64,000 nucleotides of DNA from Bolinopsis microptera (taxonomy: Eukaryota > Ctenophora > Tentaculata > Lobata > Bolinopsidae), in assembly GCF_026151205.1 (NCBI RefSeq), contig NC_087084.1, positions 8,802,894 through 8,866,893 of the forward strand. The letters run 5' to 3'. The position numbers and the translations under genes are program-made. Below, piece by piece: positions 1 through 10,882 of this stretch. The stretch's first letter is position 1, and the number at the start of each line of letters is the position of its first letter. Under the pieces are notes generated by a model. The model did no database searches. It worked only from the letters and a program-made list of their open reading frames with translations, and was not told where the DNA came from.

Positions 1-977
1 TGCTCAAACTCTTAGGTTTCACTGCCAAATTTACCTGATGCAAGCAATGCTCGTTAGGAATGATAGAATTAGTAACATTTATTAGCACTCAGCGGAATTT
101 ATCAGGCTGATAACTCTGGGAACATTTCCTCCTTTCATTAAATTAATAAATTTGATCCTTACAGAGTTGATATAAATAAGAGGAACTAATAACCATCTTA
201 GATCAATTAATCAATTCCAAGTAAATTCCGCAAAGTTAGTCTGCCTCATTTAGAGAACTAATAAACCGGTATCTTTGACTTTAACATTAAATGTATAAGC
301 TATATAATAATTTGTGGTTACAATTTTTATAGTTCCTCAAAATTATTCTGTTTATTTCGTGGTGATGTCGAGACGAGGGTTGATGTAAATTTTAACGTTT
401 TTCTTTTGATCGTTAATACCATGCTGCTCTGAAGAGGTAAAAGCTATAATTGCGTAAATCCGTCTAGATTAACCAAAATTGGTGAGTCTTTTGCAAAAGT
501 GGGGGGGGGGGGGGGGGGGGGGGGGGGATTATGGACACTTTATTTTAGGTGGGGATTAGTAAACCTGTAATGGGCTGAAATGAGTCTCAAAAGGATATCA
601 TCATAAATTTACATTTTCATTTAACAATTATATCAAAAAATATTATGATAGATCGTTCACACAAAATATAAAAATAAAATTAGTCTATATTATCTATAAT
701 CTACATTGTATATTAATCAGTTTTATAATTTCTCCACTCCTGTCTATTTTACATAAATTAATAATAACTATGACACCCCCCACAACACTTACCATCATCC
801 TTGATTACACATCTTGATTCCACCGGCATCCTCCCACAGGACTGCCATACCCCAGAGGTAGGCAAAGCATTCATATGCTATCCTCTCGTGGGCCAACCAG
901 GCGGCAGGCCCAGCCTCTCTTAAATAATTTTTAAAAATTTAAAAAATAAGAATAAAAAATTAATAATAATTTTATCA
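1..977. other. AT-rich non-coding stretch with a 27-base G run
   Basis: No convincing exon, RNA gene or transposon end is visible. A pure G run occupies 501-527. The short open frames here lack codon bias and splice sites. Confidence 0.5.
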
Positions 978-1306
978 CAGTGCTGGCAAGCACGACCGGT
1001 GCATTTATTGTGGGTATACTATGTACCCCCTTTACTATTATACCCCCTGGCCCTTTACTATTATACCCCCTTTGGTACACGTTACAAGCCTCTTTCGTGC
1101 ACGCGAAGCGTGCACTCCGGCCGGAGGCGGCGGCCGAAGGCCGCCGCCTCCGGCAGGAGTTTTTCAGGCATTAAGACTCATCGGAAGTCGTTCGACAGAT
1201 TTATTTTTAGTTCAAAACATTCTAATTTGATGTCAAAGATGACAGGAATAAAAAATAGTTACGTTGAGATTTTTAAGAAATTTGCATAAAATACTCGCCA
1301 GCACTG
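978..1306. mobile_element. hAT-like MITE with two GAA-loop hairpins
   Basis: The ends are inverted repeats that begin CAGTGCTGGC and finish GCCAGCACTG, a CAGTG/CACTG terminus typical of hAT elements. No clean 8-bp target duplication is visible, so the assignment is tentative. The interior is GC-rich around 1097-1159 and forms two hairpins closed by C-GAA-G triloops. There is no transposase frame, so the element would be non-autonomous. Confidence 0.5.
1097..1159. repeat. Two adjacent GC-rich hairpins with GAA triloops
   Basis: Hairpin 1 (1097-1115) has an 8-bp stem around GAA and contains GCGAAGC. Hairpin 2 (1120-1154) has a perfect 16-bp stem with a GAA loop at 1136-1138; after one G/A mismatch a further 4 bp pair (1115-1118 with 1156-1159). 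The block stands out in AT-rich surroundings. Confidence 0.8.
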
Positions 1307-2542
1307 TTATACGAAATTCGGTAAAAAACCCAAAATCGCCATATTCAGGTGCCTTAAAAACCATGTTAAAATTGAGTTAGAGATCTGAAATTTTTTAGGA
1401 CGTCTAGACGTTGACCAAATCGATTGCAAAAAAAGTTTCAAGTTTCAGGAGCATCGGGAAATGGGTTTTCTAGAACCCCTGTTTTACGACAGATTGTCGT
1501 GATACATACATACATACATATATTCAGGGATAGACGCTTTGCCAGTCAATTATAGGCTACATTCAGGTGTCTGTAGATTTGTACCTATAAAAGATACAGC
1601 CATTTCCGACCACAGGTCTTGCAAATAATTGTTTACACTTTAGTTTACATTGTATAAAAAAATTATTTGACGTCATAAACACCCCTTGATGACGTCATCA
1701 AGTTAACCGTTTTTAAAACTTGATTTTTGACAAAGTAATAACTTTTAAAATTAATTTTAAACCATTAAGATGTAATTTTATTCAAAATCTGAGGAAATTT
1801 TCATCTTAGATAATTGTTCAAGCATTCTGAAAATCTACCGGAAAGTTTTTCTAGCTTGCTCCTTCATAAAGATATTCGTTATTGAAGTTTGTGCTTTTTT
1901 GAAGAATTATTTTATAAAAACGTCAATTTTGCGATTTAGTATTCTCTGGTGTTGGGCCATGCCTTGGGTTGTGGAGCTCATTTCTGCTTCTTATAGGTAT
2001 AAATTGTGCATTAGGCTAGTTTTAAAGTTGAAAATCGAAAAGTTGCACACGTGGGGACACGCCCAAATTGAAAGAAAATTGCTAAAATCACTGAAAATTG
2101 CTGTTTTCGTCATTTTCTGTCAACTTTAGAGTGCCGTTGTGATTACAGTTCTTCTTGAAATACTTTGAAACTTTGCATGCTTATCAAGCTATATATAAAA
2201 CAATTACATGCACAAATTTACGGCGATTCAATATTGGATGCGCACGCAACGTCCGCTCAAAGTTTGCACGTGCGAAAGGTGAGAATTTTGCTCATTCGTG
2301 ATTTCCAACAAATTCTGCTTTGCCACGACAGTTTAATGTCATTATATATGAATTTAATGCCAACTTGAATAAGTATTAAGTGGCATATTCAGTCAGTGAT
2401 CGACCGATATGCTTCCCTAAACACAAGGATATGTTTTTAAAGGAAAAATTTCGAAATCGTTGAAACTTCCTCCTTATTAATGAAGAATCAGTTTATATTT
2501 CGACTTTATAAAGTACCCTGACATTATAATCAAAAAGAGATG
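1307..2542. other. Non-coding stretch
   Basis: No gene is seen. A short CATA microsatellite lies near 1503-1520 and a single CRE consensus TGACGTCA at 1690-1697. Short open frames at 1899-2129 and 2165-2368 resemble nothing recognised. Confidence 0.4.
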
Positions 2543-3062
2543 ATATTTTACCAAAACCCATAATCATGGGTAGAGTGGACCGCTGCCAGTGTCTCTCTTT
2601 CCCAAACAAAAGGAAATGATATTAATTTGATTGACCGTTCTCAAATGCAAAATGATACCGAGAATGAAATCGGTCGCTCGCTTTTCCCATTCATTTACAA
2701 TTGTAATAGATTAAGAAGAACTACCCAAAGGCAGCTGTACTCGGCAATGAAGATTCAATAAACTCCAGCTTGTTCAATAAGTAATAACTACCACCCTTGT
2801 CCCTTACCCCGAAATACTAGGTATCGACCCGAACGCAACCCAAAGAGATTTTTACAGCATCTGATTGATGTAATCAATCGAAACTTATTTATACAATTCG
2901 TAAGCCGTGAATGAATGGGAAAAGCGAGCGACCGATTTCATTCTCGGTATCATTTTGCATTTGAGAACGGTCAATCAAATTAATATCATTTCCTTTTGTT
3001 TGGGAAAGAGAGACACTGGCAGCGGTCCACTCTACCCATGATTATGGGTTTTGGTAAAATAT
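2543..3062. repeat. Foldback element, 153-bp inverted arms
   Basis: The left arm (2543-2695) and right arm (2910-3062) are reverse complements over about 153 bp with no mismatch noticed by eye. They are separated by a 214-bp unrelated spacer. The outer ends read ATATTTTACC and GGTAAAATAT. This looks like a foldback transposon or palindromic MITE. No coding capacity is present and a target duplication is not obvious. Confidence 0.85.
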
Positions 3063-4420
3063 ATAATATACAATCAAGGCGGTAGACATCCAAGTACATA
3101 TTTCGTTATCTGTGGTTATAAGGAAAAAATCTGATAAGAAAATGAGAAAAGAGATGGACGATTTCAACACCAATCAACAATGTTCCAAGTTACGAAATGC
3201 CCAAAATGCCCTTAACCCCCCCGGCCCCCCTCCCTCCCACTCGACCGCTGTCTCCAAATAAGGCTCTCACCCGCACCAACAACGCATCATGTCTCGTAAA
3301 TCTAATTGCCTCACCACCACTAGCGCGCCTCTGTCTTCGTGGACAACCACCCCTCGTAATCTGCATCAAAATCGCTCTCTCATTAAATTTAGTGAGCAGT
3401 TAAAGGTATTTAATACTGGAGTTTTTGGTGTCTCTGCTGAGAACGACGGTAATGGCAGCATCTATTTACCATCGAGGACGTATCATTTATGTGTCGACTT
3501 TTCTGATGTGACATAGTCAGCGTGATCTGACGCTCATTCGCTCTCTCTATATCTAGTTTGACGCGTTGTACCCCGCTCAATTTTGCTCCCTCTACGGTAT
3601 AAATGTCAAAAATAAGTTTAAATCATCACTTGCTGGGCTGTGATATCTTTAAATTTTACGGAAAGATCGGCTTCGAACGTAAGATGCACATCAGATCACA
3701 CGCACACCTTGCAACAAAGACAAGTATTAAAACACCACTTGCACTACAAATACTAACAAGTTACAAAACTGCTCCCTCCCTCCTGAACTTTAACCTCCCC
3801 TTACTTTCGCTCCTACCCGCATCATTACCCTCTCGGCTCGCTTTCGTAAACGTTTCTCTCCTGTCTGCCTTTTAAACTTTCGCAAAACGGTTCTCCCTTG
3901 GACTGTGACTTCTAGATCTCTGCCTGCTCGTAACTCTTGACCTGCCCGCTAATAGCATGCGTCTATTTTCGAAAATGAGCGATCACCCAGCGGGAGGCAG
4001 CATTATCTTCATCATCAAGCCACATTATCCAAATAAGGTCTGATCCATTCTTCCTTTCACTCGGTTATGGTATAATGTTATTGGTGGTGGTGGTGCATCC
4101 TGAAAATTTCAATCAAACTCGGCAGTTGCTCCCTCCCCTTCTACCCTCGGGTTGATTGAGTGAGGGGTTGTGGTGGTTTTGTTACTCCAGGGCGGGGCGA
4201 GTTTTGGGATTGTTTTTGTTTTGTGTTGTGTTGTTATTGGTTGTATGTGATCATTTTTCGAGTGATGAGTTTCCGAGAGGGTATAAGTTTTTGTTTTCCT
4301 GTTCTTTGACATGATGGCTGTAGATCATGGATGACAGCCGAAGCTGTATTTATAGTTGACACTTGACAACAGCATAAAGATCACATTTATTATTGCATCA
4401 GTTTTGTTTTAGTCGAGTCA
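3063..4420. other. Non-coding, pyrimidine-rich stretch
   Basis: The plus strand is locally rich in C and T (about 3200-3900). Open frames at 3197-3403, 3289-3516 and 3603-3875 are low-complexity and lack homology I can recognise. A short GGT repeat lies at 4083-4094. Confidence 0.4.
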
Positions 4421-5383
4421 TGATATTATATTCACTATTGGTTCCCCCACCTGTTAGTACTGATATTATATTCACTATTGGTTCCCCCACCTGTTAGTAC
4501 TGATATTATATTCACTATTGGTTCCCCCACCTGTTAGTACTGATATTATATTCACTATTGGTTCCCCCACCTGTTAGTACTGATATTATATTCACTATTG
4601 GTTCCCCCGCCTGTTAAAGTACTGATATTATATTCACTATTGGTTCCCCCACCTGTTAGTACTGATATTATATTCACTATTGGTTCCCCCACCTGTTAGT
4701 ACTGATATTATATTCACTATTGGTTCCCCCACCTGTTAGTACTGATATTATATTCACTATTGGTTCCCCCACCTGTTAGTACTGATATTATATTCAATAT
4801 TGGTTCCCCCACCTGTTAGTACTGATATTATATTCACTATTGGTTCCCCCACCTGTTAGTACAGATATTATATTCACTATTGGTTCCCCCACCTGTTAGT
4901 ACTGATATTATATTCACTATTGGTTCCCCCACCTGTTAGTACTGATATTATATTCACTATTGGTTCCCCCACCTGTTAGTACTGATATTATATTCACTAT
5001 TGGTTCCCCCACCTGTTAGTACTGATATTATATTCACTATTGGTTCCCCCACCTGTTAGTACTGATCTATTATATTCACTATTGGTTCCCCCACCTGTTA
5101 GTACTGATATTATATTCACTATTGGTTCCCCCACCTGTTAGTACTGATATTATATTCACTATTGGTTCCCCCACCTGTTAGTACTGATATTATATTCACT
5201 ATTGGTTCCCCCACCTGTTAGTACTGATATTATATTCACTATTGGTTCCCCCACCTGTTAGTACTGATATTATATTCACTATTGGTTCCCCCACCTGTTA
5301 GTACTGATATTATATTCACTATTGGTTCCCCCGCCTGTTAAAGTACTGATATTATATTCACTATTGGTTCCCCCACCTGTTAG
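4421..5383. repeat. Minisatellite, 40-bp unit, about 24 copies
   Basis: The unit starts TGATATTATATTCACTATTG and ends in a C-rich half with CCTGTTAGTAC. Most units are identical. Two carry a G for A change plus an AA insertion (42 bp, starting at 4581 and 5305), one carries a CT insertion (from 5063), and single-base variants occur near 4790 and 4863. The period is not a multiple of three and the array is not coding. Confidence 0.97.
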
Positions 5384-6911
5384 GTTTAGATATTTTATGT
5401 CAGTGTTTGTGAGGGTTAATGTATTGTGATAAGGCGGAACCTAAATCACCATCCGAGCACTCTAACATGATCGAGGTCAAGGTAATTATGACGTAATTGT
5501 TACACAATTATTACGTAATTGTGACGATATTATGACGTAATCATATGATAATTATATAAGGCTGCTTAGTACTGAATAGAAACAACTTCTCTAAAGCATC
5601 TGGCTATTACACAGAAACTTCTGTTTAATCTCTAGTAGTATCTCTTAGAATAATTTGTACTTAATTGACATTATTTTCGATTACACTTCGAATTAACAGG
5701 CCCAAAAAAATACAGGTTGAACCTATTAAATATAACTTTGAGGTGTATTTCAACATTTTAAAATCATCATCAGAAACACATGAATTTAACTGGTTAAAAT
5801 AACAGGAAGCTATAACTGTAATAAATTTATACATTTTTATGTTATTATAATACTAAAAGACCAATGAGCGGATCTAAAATTGGTCCAATTCACATCTGAA
5901 AACGGTCCACCAGGCTTTGTGTTAGGTCTAGAACTGTAAATATGGCTTTGTCAGTGCTTTGTCAGTGCTTTGTCAGTGCATGGGTAAAACATAGTGCACA
6001 TACCTCACACATAACATAACACGTTTGCTTAAGTATTTCAGTTTTAAACACATGTTAGTAGGAATCTTTATTTGTTACGCTATATTGTGGGTTTCCTGGT
6101 AGGTAAAATGTTACCGGTTTTAAGTTATATCGGGAAATTTTTAGTCTTCCACGTACAGTTCATATGTAATTGTTATAAAATTATGGTATAAATATAATAA
6201 TCAGAATCGTGTGCAAAAAATGCGCCGTATGTTCTTGCGATTTGCAGAAGTTTTGACGAAAAATTCCCTGAATACAACCGCAACTACCTCCGGATAGTGC
6301 TCCTCAATCAATCAATCATTGTGCACTAAGAAATCGAATATATTACTATTGGGTTTCCCAAAAAACGGTTCCACGAATTTTCCCTAAAATTCCACAAATT
6401 TTGACTCCTGTGACGTATCAAATCAAGTGATTTACGCAATGGAATGCTCTTGTGGAATTTTGTGACTTCCCTAAATCTATTTAGGGCACAGTATAAAAGT
6501 ATTTATATTGTTCCTGTTTATACTAATTCTCTGGTAATTACTAAGTTTTGAATTTTACGGAGATATCTTCAGATATATCATAGCATCTTACGAACATTTG
6601 GATAGCCGGCGTTCTTTTATGCCCACATATCATTTGTTAAAGTTTTGGAATTTCAAAATCGACCAGGACAAGTCAAAATGACGAGGAACTTTGTCATTTG
6701 TTAATTAATTGACTCGTTAGTTTAATTAATTAAATCGTTAGCGACAAATTAATTAGCTCATTAGTACGGAATCATGTCTTGATTTCTCATTTTCTGGGGT
6801 AACTAATGCATAAAAAATGATTTTTGTAGGATTATGTAATATAAAAAGGATTGTACAATATGTGCATGATTGGAAAAGTTTGCACAAGGATTAAACTTTC
6901 GTCCCGCCAAA
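5384..6911. other. Non-coding stretch with a small triplication
   Basis: An 11-bp unit CTTTGTCAGTG is repeated three times near 5945-5979. No exon, RNA gene or transposon end is recognised in the rest. Confidence 0.4.
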
Positions 6912-7162
6912 TTATAAAACGTGGCCAGGATTCTTCTGGTAATTCATGTCCAGACTGGTTCTGAAACTATGACTTTGTAAAACTTGAGCTAAATCCTCAA
7001 CACGTAGTTGGAAAGAAGCCTTTTTCAGTTTTTCACTGTCTCCCGCCAGTTTTGAGAATCGAACAAATACTTCAGAATCGAAACTTGTCGCAGTAAATGA
7101 TCTCTTGATATCATATATAATACGACAATAGTCCTCTGAAACCCTTTTAAGTTTCCTAAGCA
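6912..7162 (-). CDS. Possible exon of an unrecognised minus-strand gene
   Basis: An open frame of about 80 codons runs on the minus strand to a stop at 6912, with a residue mix that looks coding (helical, rich in Lys, Ser and Asp, containing FQLRVEDLAQVLQ). It has no in-frame ATG near its 5' end, and a stop codon lies just upstream. If real it starts at the AG acceptor at 7164-7163 and needs an upstream exon. The acceptor lacks a good pyrimidine tract. The end RVEDLAQVL loosely recalls histone-fold kinetochore proteins, but this is too weak to name. It would diverge from the CREB-like gene across the CRE pair at 7254-7272. Confidence 0.25.
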
Positions 7163-7253
7163 CTGGTTATTTCTGTACACTAACAGCTGGCAAGTTATCG
7201 GCACACAGTTACTCCATCATTCCCCGCCAACTTTCGTGTTACCGTCAGAGCTG

Positions 7254-7272
7254 TGACGTCACGGTGACGTCA
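7254..7272. promoter_or_regulatory. Two tandem perfect CREs, 11 bp apart
   Basis: TGACGTCA occurs at 7254-7261 and again at 7265-7272, about one helical turn apart start to start. A CCCGCC-containing motif lies at 7222-7228. The pair is about 900 bp upstream of the first visible exon of the CREB-like gene. It may be part of that gene's promoter or lie between divergent genes. No TATA box is evident. Confidence 0.6.
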
Positions 7273-8174
7273 CGAATCTACACAGAATACTGGCTACTCA
7301 CAGTTAAGATTGGTAAATTGAGCAAGTTCACGCAGCACAATGCATCCCACGAAAGCAAAACCTGGTCTTTAGTCAAGTGACGTGATAGTGTGATGGAGTT
7401 CCTGTGTTATATCGTCCAACGGAAGCCAATAAATTGGTATCTTCATGTTAAGAAAGATGATACATTTAAAAAATAAATACAATCGAATCAGATTATGCCA
7501 TTATATTACTTGATGAGAGCGACAAAGGAATCTGCAGGTTGATGAACACGAGAGCAAAATAGCTGGCTTCTGAGTTTTGATCATTTCGTGATTTGTGCAA
7601 TGCTTTTCGATCGATCTCCGTCGAGTCCTTTTAAGATTGTAGGTGTAGATTTTACCTGCACTGCTCCTTTAATTTCATCAGGAATGGTTAGTATTTGTCA
7701 GTGGTTGTCAGTAGAGTGAGTCACGTGTAAAGCATTTGCCAAGTTCTGTCAACTATTTAAATGGAATGCAGATTAATAGTTCCGAGTTCTTTGTCCCTTA
7801 AAATGCTCTCTGAGTGGTGAATATCTTAGTTAAGCCGGAGAATGTTTCTAAGCCAGAAAATGTTTCCTTAAAATCGATAAAAAAGGGAACATGATAGTTT
7901 CCATCAGTTGTAGGATATGGATTCTTGAATTGTAGAATATATGTAATACCTTGGACATGGTTAATCGGGTCATTCGCCGCGCCGCAGGTTATGGAAAGAG
8001 CATTGTTGCCAATTTTGTTGTTAAAACCAATTATCCAAATTAATATAGAATATACCAATCAGCTTCAATTTATGTACAATAGTCCCAACAGAGAAAACAG
8101 TTAAGCTCAATTAATCAGCCAATTACACATCAATTATAAATCAATTATAGTAAATTAATTATCAACTATTTCAG
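7273..8174. other. Upstream region or 5' intron of the CREB-like gene
   Basis: The exon at 8175 is preceded by an acceptor, so this stretch should contain or follow an upstream exon, but none could be picked with confidence. The minus-strand open frame at 7798-8058 is not recognised. Confidence 0.35.
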
Positions 8175-10882
8175 GGAACCAACTCAGACCAGTCTGCTAC
8201 GATCATGAGTTTCAACAACAGCCAGGCAGACTTACAGAACCTGAGCGCAACCCAAGTACTGAGTAATGTAAGTTAACTTCACTTATTTAACTAACTTAAT
8301 GTTATTTAACTTCACTTATTTTACTTAATAACTTCACTTATTTAACTAACTTATTTGTATTTGGTAAGGATATATAAGATTTTGTAAGCTATTCGTTATT
8401 TGTATTCTGATATGACACTGAGTATGGCTTGTAAGTAGTCGGATTATTATTAGTTCTTCGTACAGTAATCGACCGGGATTCCCGGCGCCGTGAAATCCCG
8501 GCACCGGGGGAGCTATTTCTTCCCGGCCCCGGCCGATTTTCAATTTTTGCCGGGAATTTGGCCGGGAATTTTTGATCAAAATCGGCCTAAAACTTTCATA
8601 TAAATCTTAAAATGGATTTTCAACATTATATTGTCATGTAAAAATAAGTTCAGATCCTAAGTCCTGAAAAGTTCTAACTTGGCCGTGGATTTATTAAATT
8701 CACGGCCCCGGCCCCGGCCAAATTCCAGAACGGCCAATTCCCGGCCCCGGCAAAATTTGGACATTCCCGGCCCCGGCCAAATCCTACCCCCGGTCGTTTA
8801 CTGTCTTCGTATACCTTATAAATATTTTGTTTTATGATTATTTTTTCCATGATATTTACATTCATAAATCGCGATTTTGTTGATAAAACAGTTTCTCATC
8901 AAACTGTTTTACTAAACCACTAAGAAATCTTCAACATGACAGATCTCACATCACGCTAAGCCGTAATCTAAAAATAGCAACGTTTTGACAAATTCATTTT
9001 CACTGTGACACACCTAGCGAGCGTGATTGGCTGGCACCACATGCCGTTTTCTATCCTATACAAATACCAGCCCGGCCCACCGCATCGTCGCAATTATCAT
9101 AATATACTACGGTCGGGACCTGCATATTTTTCTAAGAGTGTCCACCCTGACAATTTACCTTTTGCATTTTTGGAGTACATGTACATATTTGGAGTATATT
9201 TTACCAAATTATTCCGGCTCGCGTGAATGTTTTGACTTGATTCGTCAATTCGTGACGCACATACCAACGTATCCCTTCCTTGCACGTATTCGAACACTAC
9301 GAAACTGCAACCACGATGCTGTGACACGCTCTTTAACTGTAACTATATCTGAACCACGTGACAGCCACGTGACAGGCCCACTTTAAACACACCATCGTCA
9401 ATGACTCAGCAAAGCGGTCAATAAATCATTCTTATTTCGACGAAATTTTCATCTCAAAACTTTACAAGCATCGCATTGATCGACACAATCACTTTTTTAA
9501 AGTCTCGCTTACGAACACAGATTTATTTGCGTCGAATCAATGACATGATGTCATGACGATAATTTTGTCATGCTCACGAGGAGAAAAAGAGAATTACCGT
9601 ACGAATTATTATATCTTTATCAGTACAGCAGAGCAGCGCACAAACAATGACCTCACCAACCTAGTGACATTACATCACCACTTAGATTGTTAAGATATCG
9701 CCACGTCGCATATTAGATTAAAGGCCGACCCTCTTCTATTGTTATACCACACCGTGACCTCATCTCAGGACACCATACATAACCGTGACGTCACTGCCTC
9801 GTCATATCATGAATCAACAAAACATTGAGTCCGGTTGACGCGTTATGAGGTTATGACGTCATGTCATTATGACGTCACATTTTCCCAGTATATATGCATC
9901 ACTCCCCATGCTCACCCTCATTCCTAAACTACTCTCTTTAAACTGACGATGATCCAGGTTATCCAGGCTCCAAGGACCGCTCTGATAACGACGCCTTACT
10001 ACAACATCCACCGGCCGCCCAACAACCAGGTAATTACTAATTAGGAGCCAATTATTGCATAATCATTGCATAATTAGTACATGCTTATTACATAGCTATT
10101 ACATGGTTGTACTGCACTTAAATTCTGTACATTTTAAATGATTTTAGAGCGTAAGAGATACGATTTTGTATACTATCATTGGTTGGCTGTATTCAACAAT
10201 TAATCACCATACACGATTAATTGTATGAATACACAATTAATTAATGATCGATTACTAAATCAGGCTTAATTAATTAATTAATTAAATCAGGTGGTAATGA
10301 CCCAGGGAATACCGGGCGGTAACCACCAGACCCCCCAACAGTTAGCCGATGAAGCCAGCAAGAAGCGGGAAATACGGCTCATGAAAAACAGGTAATTGGG
10401 AGTTAATAGTCCGTTAATTGGTTGATTCAATTCGGCTGGGAAGTCTTTTATTTTGTTTATTGTTGGGTTTAAGTGGTGTGGTGGAATTTTAATTGCTGTA
10501 TTGTCTAACGCTTTTATTCCTGTTTTGCTGGAAACGTAACAGCTTTTTATTTGAAATGATTATGAGATTAACATACACGGCGAGAAATCCCACATACCTG
10601 TCTTTGTGGACCGTAAATGTGCGGGAAATAACTTAACACGTCATATGAATGTGCTAACATATTTTCCCGCATATTTACATATTTCATCACATATTCACAT
10701 ATTTAACCACCCTCAGAGAAGCAGCACGACACTGTCGAGTAAAGAAGAAGGAGTACTTAAAATGTTTGGAGGAGCGGGTGCAAATTCTTGAGGGCCAAAA
10801 CAAAAAACTTATCGACGAGCTCAAGGCTCTGAAAGAATTTTACACCCAACACAAGAAAGATTACCCCGAACACAACATTTGA
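8175..10882 (+). CDS. CREB: CREB/CREM/ATF1-family bZIP transcription factor
   Basis: Exons are 8175-8267 (ATG at 8205; the frame is open upstream to the acceptor), 9958-10029 or, from an internal promoter, 9949-10029 with its own ATG, 10291-10391, and 10717-10882 ending in TGA. All junctions are GT-AG and in phase. The last two exons encode KKREIRLMKNR joined to EAARHCRVKKKEYLKCLEER, the basic region, then a leucine zipper (VQILEGQNKKLIDELKALKE), almost the CREB/CREM consensus. The preceding exon has PQQLADEASKKRE, close to the CREM segment before its basic region. It would bind CREs as a dimer in the nucleus. No kinase-inducible (KID) exon was found in the window. Family assignment is secure; orthology to CREB versus CREM is not resolvable here. 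Confidence 0.93.
8463..8803. mobile_element. Non-autonomous hAT element in a CREB intron
   Basis: The element is flanked by an exact 8-bp duplication, TCTTCGTA, at 8455-8462 and 8804-8811. Its termini are imperfect inverted repeats, CAGTAATCGACCGGG and the complement of CAGTAAACGACCGGG. The 341-bp interior is built from repeats of CCCGGCCCCGGCC in both halves. It has no transposase. The 8-bp duplication and CAG end are diagnostic for the hAT superfamily. Confidence 0.9.
9355..9371. promoter_or_regulatory. Two palindromic E-boxes, 11 bp apart
   Basis: CACGTG occurs at 9355-9360 and 9366-9371 in a repeated CCACGTGACAG context, one helical turn apart. It lies in the intron of the CREB-like gene about 580 bp upstream of the internal ATG exon. 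A TGACTCAGCA motif (AP-1/MARE-like) follows at 9401-9410. Confidence 0.5.
9786..9895 (+). promoter_or_regulatory. Intronic CRE-TATA promoter (ICER-like)
   Basis: Three perfect TGACGTCA elements lie at 9786-9793, 9854-9861 and 9870-9877, followed by a TATATAT box at 9889-9895. Transcription would start near 9915-9925, leaving a leader of roughly 30 bp before the ATG at 9949. In vertebrate CREM the ICER repressor is made from just such an intronic promoter with clustered CREs. The small product predicted here lacks an activation domain. Confidence 0.7.
9949..10029 (+). CDS. Alternative first exon of an ICER-like short isoform
   Basis: An ATG at 9949 opens a 27-codon exon (starting MIQVIQAPRTALITT) ending at a GT donor after 10029. 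Joined in phase to 10291-10391 and 10717-10882 it gives 348 coding bases, that is 115 residues: short leader, basic region and zipper, no KID or Q2-type domain. Vertebrate ICER proteins are of similar length. The same exon can also be entered by splicing at the AG at 9956-9957, which keeps frame with exon 8175-8267. Dual use as first exon and internal exon is inferred from sequence only. Confidence 0.7.

Noticed and set aside
4421-5383. Regular 40-bp repeats resembling a CRISPR array
   Set aside because: Units are contiguous with no variable spacers, and the DNA is eukaryotic; it is a minisatellite. The same holds for 43277-44405.
9027-9386. 119-codon frame in the CREB-like intron
   Set aside because: It has no domain, lacks codon bias and lies between two supported in-phase exons.
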